Assembly (NCBI GenBank): GCA_002707685.1
Contig: PANQ01000028.1
Location: 1-58,087 of the forward strand
Source: Porticoccus sp.
GTDB lineage: Bacteria; Pseudomonadota; Gammaproteobacteria; Pseudomonadales; Porticoccaceae
Direction: 5' to 3'
DNA length: 58,087 bases
The position numbers were made by a program, and so were the translations under genes. Position 1 is the stretch's first letter. Each line of letters opens with the position of its first letter. The notes beneath the pieces were generated by a model. The model did not search any database. It was given only the letters and a program-made list of their open reading frames with translations, and was not told the DNA's origin. This document shows positions 52,211 to 58,087 of this stretch, piece after piece.

Positions 52211-54535
52211 TCAAGTTTGCGGCGACACGCCACCCTGTTGATTGAATTCCACATACCAGTGGTAAAAATCTCTGGCTGCCAAGGGCCTAGAGTACACATA
52301 ACCCTGCACCAAATCACACCCCTGCTGCCGAAGAACATCAATCGTCTGCCGCTCCTCAACACCTTCCGCTGTCACGCTGAAGCCCAGACTGTGGGTCAGG
52401 GCGATACTGGTTTCAACAATCATCGCATCATGGGTGTTGGTCAGCATGTCCTTGATAAAACTGCGGTCTATTTTGACTTCATTCACCGGCAACATTTTCA
52501 GATAGGCCAGAGAGGAATGCCCGGTACCAAAGTCATCGATGGCAATGGATAAACCGAGATCCCGGAATTTCTGCAGTACACTCACCGCGGTCATCGGATC
52601 TCTCATCACAGCACCCTCGGTGACCTCAATAGCCAGCAGATCGGGGGCCAACCCTCTCGTCTCAAGCATCTCAGCAATCTGGCCCGGCAAGGACTCATTG
52701 ACCAGATCATGAGCAGACAGGTTCACCGCCAGCTTTAATCCTACCAATCCTTCGTCCTGCCAGAGCACCAGTTGGTCCATAGCCTGGCGCAGAACCCATT
52801 GGCTGATCAGATCAATATTGCCCGTATGTTCTGCCAGCAGAATAAACTCATCGGGGCGAATCGGGCCAAGCTCGGGGTGATCCCAGCGAATGAGTGCTTC
52901 CGCGCCGCTACAGCGGTTGTTCTGAATGTCGACTTTCGGCTGGAAAACCAGATGAAACTGCCCCTGCTCCAGCCCGCGCTCCAGTTGATTGATAATAGTC
53001 AGTTCACGCTGGTATTTTTCATCCTCTCCGGAGCGATAGGCGACAATTCGGGTATCGCTCAAACAGGCCTGCATCAGGGCAATTTCAATGCGCCGCAACA
53101 GAACACCAACCTTACCTCCATGCTCCGTCAGGGATAACATACCGGCACGGATTTTTATCGAAATATTGGAATCCTGAATACTGAAGGGTGCCTCCAGTTG
53201 ATCAATGGCGTCGGAGAGTACCGTTTCAGTTATGCCATTGTTATACAGTAGCAGGAAGGCGTCGCCATCCAGTCTCGCCAGGAAATCCGGGGCCGGTGTT
53301 ATTGTCTCCAGTCGCCGCGCAAACATCACCAGCAGGGAGTCTGCATTGGCAAAACCGATCATGTCATTGATATGTCGGAAGTGTTTGAGATCCAACAGCA
53401 CCAACGTGCCCGACAGACTGTCACCGGCATCCTGGAGTGTGCGCTTGGCGGCAAAGCGGTTGGCAAGCCCGGTCAGGCTGTCATGGGTGGATTGATAGAT
53501 CAGGTCCCTCTCACGAGCCTCGATGTTATCGCGCATCACTGTCAGGGTATCTGCCAATACGGCGAGCTCCGCAGGAGCACCTTTAATTGGTGGGGGATTT
53601 TGACCCTGGCCAATCAAGCGGGCAAATTCCACCAGGGTATGGACCGGGCGGGTGAGACTGCCGGACAACCAGGCCGCCACCAGCAACGACAACGCCAGTG
53701 TGCCGGCGAAAATCGACAGCATGCTGTTGCGCAAGTGTTCGTAATTTTGCTCCCACTTCAGGTTTGAAAGATGCAATACCACCCACTGGTCGGCAGACTT
53801 GTCATCCAGTTCCAGCGCATAAGACAGATAATGGGCCGGAAAACCTTCAGCCGCTTCCCGCGATAGCTCAGGTAGTCTGTTTAACTGCGAGAGAAGAGCG
53901 GATTGAGAGGTTGAATCGAAGGTGGACTGGATCGCAAACTGGCCATTACTGTCCTTGTTAATAAAGCTGACTTCGACACCGGTAATGGCCTTGGCCTGCT
54001 GCGCCACCTGTCTATCCATCACAAAGCCCATACCGACCCAGGCGATGAGAGTTGGCGCTTTAACAGGCTGCATCACAAACTGATAACTGGCGTTGTCAAA
54101 GCTGAGAATTCTAGCCGCACCGCCATCATTCATGCTGTCAGTCAATTCCGATAGGGCGTCGATATCGGCTTTATCCAAATCGGCAATACTGGAACTGATC
54201 AGCTTGCCGTCGGGAGACAGCAGTATCGCCGCATCTGCACCGATACGACTGCCATGATTCTCCAGTACGGACAAAATGGTGTCGCTCTCACCCGTGGCAA
54301 TCGCACGCTTGAAACCAAAATCGGCGCTGAGCACTGACAGGGAGTTGTTCAGTTGCAGAGAACGATTGGCGAGCACCTCGCGAAAGACATTGATACCGAC
54401 ATCCAGCGTTCGCTGCTGCTGCAACATTTGCTGCCGGTGAGCGGCATCCAATACAAACACTGCGGTGGCCAGCTGTACCAGCATCAGCACCAGTACAAAT
54501 GCTACGACCAGCCGGATTCGGTAACTGTTGGGCAT
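52211..54535 (-). CDS. c-di-GMP phosphodiesterase with degenerate GGDEF and sensory domain
   Basis: The 774-residue membrane protein has a helix at 8-30, a periplasmic sensor (about 31-265, dCACHE-like), a second helix (272-292), HAMP (about 293-345), GGDEF (350-500) and EAL (515-765). The cyclase signature is R-L-D-G-D-A-F at 421-427, so it is probably inactive. The EAL domain keeps E546-A-L, NLSAHD, IEVTEG, IDDFGTGHSS and KIDRSF and should degrade c-di-GMP. The sensor faces the same compartment as the cupredoxin-like protein and the haemoglobin of its operon. Confidence 0.93.
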   Translation of the reverse strand: MPNSYRIRLVVAFVLVLMLVQLATAVFVLDAAHRQQMLQQQRTLDVGINVFREVLANRSLQLNNSLSVLSADFGFKRAIATGESDTILSVLENHGSRIGADAAILLSPDGKLISSSIADLDKADIDALSELTDSMNDGGAARILSFDNASYQFVMQPVKAPTLIAWVGMGFVMDRQVAQQAKAITGVEVSFINKDSNGQFAIQSTFDSTSQSALLSQLNRLPELSREAAEGFPAHYLSYALELDDKSADQWVVLHLSNLKWEQNYEHLRNSMLSIFAGTLALSLLVAAWLSGSLTRPVHTLVEFARLIGQGQNPPPIKGAPAELAVLADTLTVMRDNIEARERDLIYQSTHDSLTGLANRFAAKRTLQDAGDSLSGTLVLLDLKHFRHINDMIGFANADSLLVMFARRLETITPAPDFLARLDGDAFLLLYNNGITETVLSDAIDQLEAPFSIQDSNISIKIRAGMLSLTEHGGKVGVLLRRIEIALMQACLSDTRIVAYRSGEDEKYQRELTIINQLERGLEQGQFHLVFQPKVDIQNNRCSGAEALIRWDHPELGPIRPDEFILLAEHTGNIDLISQWVLRQAMDQLVLWQDEGLVGLKLAVNLSAHDLVNESLPGQIAEMLETRGLAPDLLAIEVTEGAVMRDPMTAVSVLQKFRDLGLSIAIDDFGTGHSSLAYLKMLPVNEVKIDRSFIKDMLTNTHDAMIVETSIALTHSLGFSVTAEGVEERQTIDVLRQQGCDLVQGYVYSRPLAARDFYHWYVEFNQQGGVSPQT

Positions 54536-54553
54536 TTGTTTGCCAACCTTTGT

Positions 54554-55192
54554 CTAGAGTCCGCCAAAACCGGCCGGAGGTGCCGAGGGTTTTTGCTGGC
54601 GATCAATATCTACCTGATACTTGAGAACACGGTTTTCTGCAGGCAGTGTCAACGCCGTTTCGAGTAATTCACCGTTTTGCCAGGGATGCCAGACCCTGAG
54701 GCGGTAGTTGCCCGCAGGCAGACCCGTGAACGAGGCTTGACCTTCCGAGTCCGTTACCCTGGCATGGGGGCTGTCGGAAACGTAAATAAAAGCCTGCATA
54801 TAATCGTGAATATTACAACCCAGCGCGACTATTCCGGGCTTGTCGAACAATACCGGCTCCTGAGGTGTTCCCACATACAGCTTCAATTCAAAGGGTTTCG
54901 GTTCAGAAAACGAATAGACGTGGTGGCGGGTGCGATCAAGATTGGGGAAATTCACGCGCGTCCCCTTGGGCACCGTCAGCACAAAAGGAATAAACGTGCG
55001 ATCCTGTTGACTCATTTCCTTCTGACCGCTACTGGATACTGCCGCATCAGCATTCAGAGGCAACAATTCCACAACAGCATCTTCCACCGCCAACGCATCC
55101 GGTGCAACTATCGACAACTTCAAATCGATGGCACTGGCAAAGCAGGGCATCATCACCAGAGTGAGCAGTATCCACCCGGCGCTCTTTGACAT
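54554..55192 (-). CDS. Cupredoxin-like periplasmic protein ('methylamine utilization' type)
   Basis: The protein is 212 residues from ATG 55192; a TTG at 55228 is an alternative. The signal peptide ends CFASA near residue 22. The core resembles plastocyanin: NFPNLDRTRHHVYSF supplies the first His, and GCNIHDYMQAF supplies Cys, His and a Met. The C-terminal part (about 140-190) is a carboxypeptidase-regulatory-like beta domain with SFTGLPAGNYRLRVWHPW. It probably holds one type-1 copper. It lies 36 bp after gcvP and 18 bp before the EAL gene. Confidence 0.85.
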   Translation of the reverse strand: MSKSAGWILLTLVMMPCFASAIDLKLSIVAPDALAVEDAVVELLPLNADAAVSSSGQKEMSQQDRTFIPFVLTVPKGTRVNFPNLDRTRHHVYSFSEPKPFELKLYVGTPQEPVLFDKPGIVALGCNIHDYMQAFIYVSDSPHARVTDSEGQASFTGLPAGNYRLRVWHPWQNGELLETALTLPAENRVLKYQVDIDRQQKPSAPPAGFGGL

Positions 55193-55228
55193 CGCTTTTT
55201 TCTTTTTCTGCGAGCTGGTTTTTTGCAA

Positions 55229-58084
55229 TTAAATGTACTCCGATACGGGCAGGCAGGCACAAACCAGATTCCGGTCCCCGTAGACATTATCAATTCTGCC
55301 TACCGGCGACCAGTATTTACTTTCCCTGAGAACGGCCAGCGGATAGGCCGCCTGTTCACGAGAGTAACTTTTGACCCACCGGTCTACAACCAGTTCATCC
55401 GCCGTATGAGGCGCACCGCACAGCGGGTTGTCATCTACCGGGTATTCGCCCCGCTCCACTGCGGCGATCTCCTCGCGAATCTGCAACAGTGCATCACAAA
55501 GCCGGTCCAGCTCTTCCCTGGATTCACTCTCTGTTGGCTCAATCATCAGGGTGCCCGGCACCGGGAAGGACATGGTCGGCGCATGAAAGCCGTAGTCAAT
55601 CAACCGCTTGGCGACATCATCAACCGTAATCCCGGAGGTCTCCTTGATACCCCTTAAGTCGATAATACATTCGTGAGCTACCCTACCATTGCTGCCGGTA
55701 TAGAGGATCGGGTAACCGTCTTGCAGGCGCCCGGCCACATAGTTGGCATTGAGGATCGCCACCTCCGTGGCCTGCTTCAAACCCGCAGCTCCCATCATTT
55801 TGATATACATCCAGGTAATCGGCAGGATACTGGCACTCCCCCATGGCGCAGAGGACACAGCACCCACTGCTGGACGCTGTTCAAACGCATCATGGCCCGG
55901 CAGAAATGCCGCCAGGTGTTGCTTGACCGCCACCGGGCCCACACCGGGTCCACCACCGCCGTGGGGAATGCAGAAAGTTTTATGCAGATTTAGGTGTGAG
56001 ACATCCCCGCCGAACTGACCGGGCTGACACAGCCCGACCATGGCGTTGAGGTTGGCGCCGTCGATATATACCTGCCCGCCATGCTGGTGAACAATCCCGC
56101 AGATATCGGTGATTCCCTCCTCGAACACCCCGTGGGTCGAGGGGTACGTCACCATAATAGCCGCCAGCTGATTGCTGTATTGGGCGGCTTTATCACGCAA
56201 CTCGTCGAGATCCACATTGCCCCGTTCGTCACAACCCACCACTACCACGCGCATACCACACATCTGGGCAGAGGCCGGATTGGTACCGTGGGCGGAGCTC
56301 GGAATCAGACAGATATTGCGATGACCGTCGCCCCGGCTACGGTGATAAGCGCGAATCGCCAGCAACCCGGCGTACTCGCCCTGCGAACCGGCATTGGGCT
56401 GAAGTGACACAGCATCATAGCCGGTGGCAGCACAGAGCATGGCCTCCACTTCGCCAATCATTTTACGATAGCCAGCGGTCTGATCCGCCGGTGCGAAGGG
56501 GTGGATCCCGGCAAACTCCGGCCAGCTGACCGGAATCATCTCGGCGGTGGCATTCAACTTCATGGTACAGGAGCCCAATGGAATCATCGCCCGGTCCAGC
56601 GCAATATCCTTGTCGGCCAGCTTGCGCAGATAACGGAGCATTTCCGTTTCCGAGTGGTAGCGATTGAAAACCGGGTGGGTGAGCACTGGCTCCGTTCGCA
56701 GCAACCCCTCCGGCAAGCCGCTGTCTGAAGTCGACTCCAGGTCAGCCACTGTTAACTCACTGTGGGCATCAAACAACTGCCAGAGGGTCTCCACGTCGGT
56801 CGCCGTGGTGGTCTCGTCCAGCGATATACCCAGGTGTTGTTGATCGATCACCCGCAGGTTGATTCCCCGTGCCTGCGCTTTGCGGTGAATCTCAGCGGTC
56901 TCTGACCCACTGGCAATCGTGAGCGTGTCAAAAAAGTGGTGATTGATAATGGTGAAACCCAACCGGGTCAGGCCGGCTGCCAGAATCGACGTCAGGCAAT
57001 GAACCCGTTCCGCGATACGCCGCAATCCTTCCGGGCCGTGGTAAACCGCATACATGCTGGCCATCACGGCCAACAGTACCTGAGCAGTACATATATTGCT
57101 GGTAGCTTTCTCACGACGAATATGCTGCTCCCGGGTTTGCAGGGCCAGGCGAAAGGCCGGTTTGCCGCGACTGTCCACTGACACACCAACCAAACGGCCC
57201 GGCAGAGAGCGTTTGAAGGTATCACGGGTTGCCATGTACGCGGCATGGGGACCACCAAAGCCGAGTGGCACACCGAAGCGCTGGGTGGAACCAATCGCCA
57301 CATCAGCACCCAACCGGGCCGGGCTTTGCAACAGCATCAAGCTGAGGATATCTGCCGCCACCACCACCAGCGCCCTGTTTTGGTGAGCGGTTTCAATCAC
57401 ACCGGAAAAATCCTCAACACTGCCATCAGCACCGGGATATTGCAGCAGCATGCCAAAACATTCCTGGTTGGCAATCTCCTGTGGATTGCCGATCACCACA
57501 TCGATATCCAGGGGCTCAGCACGCGTACGCACCACCTCAATCGTCTGTGGCAGGCACTGACGATCCACAAAAAATACCTGACTTTTTGATTTGGCCATGC
57601 GCCGACACAGGGTCATCGCCTCAGCGGCGGCCGTCCCTTCGTCGAGCAACGAAGCACTCGCCAGATCCATACCCGTCAGATCCGTAATCAGGGTCTGGAA
57701 ATTCAACATGGCTTCCAGGCGTCCCTGTGAGATTTCCGGCTGGTAGGGGGTATAGGCCGTATACCAAGCTGGATTTTCCAGCACATTGCGCAGAATCACA
57801 TTGGGGGTGAAACAGCCGTAGTAACCCTGACCAATAAAAGACCGAAAAACCCGGTTTTCGGCAGCGATGGTCCGCAGCTCAGCCAGGGCCTGCTGTTCCG
57901 TGCAGGCGTCAGCGAGTGCCAGTGGCTCGGTGGAACGAATTTTTTCCGGTATGACAGCCGCTATAAAAGAGGCTATATCGGTATAGCCGAGGGCTTTCAG
58001 CATCGCCTGCTGATCCTCGCCGGAAGGGCCAATGTGTCGACGGATAAATTCATTATTGCTAGCAAGCTCTGCCAATGACTTCAT
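55229..58084 (-). CDS. gcvP: Glycine dehydrogenase (decarboxylating) GcvP
   Basis: The 951-residue P-protein of the glycine cleavage system decarboxylates glycine with PLP and hands the aminomethyl group to GcvH lipoate. The PLP lysine is in [34 protein letters not shown] and [17 protein letters not shown] are typical. It is complete, its ATG lying 3 bases inside the window edge. gcvT and gcvH, if adjacent, are outside. Its stop is only 36 bp before the cupredoxin-like gene, so read-through is possible. Confidence 0.98.
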   Translation of the reverse strand: MKSLAELASNNEFIRRHIGPSGEDQQAMLKALGYTDIASFIAAVIPEKIRSTEPLALADACTEQQALAELRTIAAENRVFRSFIGQGYYGCFTPNVILRNVLENPAWYTAYTPYQPEISQGRLEAMLNFQTLITDLTGMDLASASLLDEGTAAAEAMTLCRRMAKSKSQVFFVDRQCLPQTIEVVRTRAEPLDIDVVIGNPQEIANQECFGMLLQYPGADGSVEDFSGVIETAHQNRALVVVAADILSLMLLQSPARLGADVAIGSTQRFGVPLGFGGPHAAYMATRDTFKRSLPGRLVGVSVDSRGKPAFRLALQTREQHIRREKATSNICTAQVLLAVMASMYAVYHGPEGLRRIAERVHCLTSILAAGLTRLGFTIINHHFFDTLTIASGSETAEIHRKAQARGINLRVIDQQHLGISLDETTTATDVETLWQLFDAHSELTVADLESTSDSGLPEGLLRTEPVLTHPVFNRYHSETEMLRYLRKLADKDIALDRAMIPLGSCTMKLNATAEMIPVSWPEFAGIHPFAPADQTAGYRKMIGEVEAMLCAATGYDAVSLQPNAGSQGEYAGLLAIRAYHRSRGDGHRNICLIPSSAHGTNPASAQMCGMRVVVVGCDERGNVDLDELRDKAAQYSNQLAAIMVTYPSTHGVFEEGITDICGIVHQHGGQVYIDGANLNAMVGLCQPGQFGGDVSHLNLHKTFCIPHGGGGPGVGPVAVKQHLAAFLPGHDAFEQRPAVGAVSSAPWGSASILPITWMYIKMMGAAGLKQATEVAILNANYVAGRLQDGYPILYTGSNGRVAHECIIDLRGIKETSGITVDDVAKRLIDYGFHAPTMSFPVPGTLMIEPTESESREELDRLCDALLQIREEIAAVERGEYPVDDNPLCGAPHTADELVVDRWVKSYSREQAAYPLAVLRESKYWSPVGRIDNVYGDRNLVCACLPVSEYI

Positions 58085-58087
58085 GGG

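Noticed and set aside
52211-54535. Active diguanylate cyclase
   Set aside because: The signature reads D-G-D-A-F, lacking the second Gly and the Glu needed for catalysis.

Overview
The window reads as a chromosomal segment of a free-living, probably marine, aerobic Gammaproteobacterium of the Cellvibrionales type. This is inferred from the overall gene set (thiC-thiO-thiS-thiG-thiDE, a propionyl-CoA to succinyl-CoA block, NhaA, TonB-dependent transport, quinoprotein dehydrogenase, FNR-type regulation), not from a marker gene. Most of it is GC-rich core sequence. Lower-GC accessory material lies at 1-1030, at 13.2-21.8 kb and around the tRNA-Arg at 29.2-29.5 kb.

Layout. 1-2360: right end of an IS3-family element, two integron-type gene cassettes (one complete attC, a second attC cut after its first core site), then a unit bounded by 22-bp inverted repeats that holds a broken RAYT-type transposase and a cytochrome b561 gene. 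2372-6160: moaA-nnrS with a class II FNR/ANR-like promoter, and a divergent outer-membrane porin. 6226-13123: TPP riboswitch followed by thiC-thiO-thiS-thiG-thiDE-thiF(rhodanese). 13198-21784: a minus-strand block (Cro/YdaS-like regulator, porin, PQQ alcohol dehydrogenase with a cytochrome c tail, small proteins, TonB receptor) facing an S24-type repressor across an operator-like palindrome. 21930-25761: AhpD-like protein with its TetR regulator, a second moaA, mobA and a lipoprotein cytochrome c5. 25796-28945: a three-gene operon of retropepsin-like lipoprotein, inactive transglutaminase/7TM protein and glutamate-ligase-like protein.

29189-33283: tRNA-Arg(CCG) with a nearby repeat of its 3' end, then TetR-cysC-sat (sulfate activation to PAPS) and a DHH-family protein. 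33410-34888: a CvrA/NhaP2-type antiporter. 34967-42346: mcm-pccB-pccA-meaB-mce, the whole propionyl-CoA to succinyl-CoA route, with an AraC-family gene divergent from it. 43646-50660: SDR, succinate-semialdehyde dehydrogenase, YbfF-like hydrolase, RlmJ, NhaA, lipocalin and transglutaminase-like protein. 50883-58084: gcvP followed by cupredoxin-like protein, degenerate-GGDEF/EAL protein, DUF3034-like protein and lipoprotein truncated haemoglobin, closely packed and ended by a terminator.

The systems I consider least described are: (a) the cupredoxin / EAL / DUF3034 / exported truncated haemoglobin operon, which looks like an envelope redox or NO module coupled to c-di-GMP breakdown; (b) the retropepsin / 7TM / ligase operon; and (c) the phage-like regulatory switch placed in front of a PQQ dehydrogenase that has no vicinal disulfide. 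All assignments were made by reading; no database search was run.
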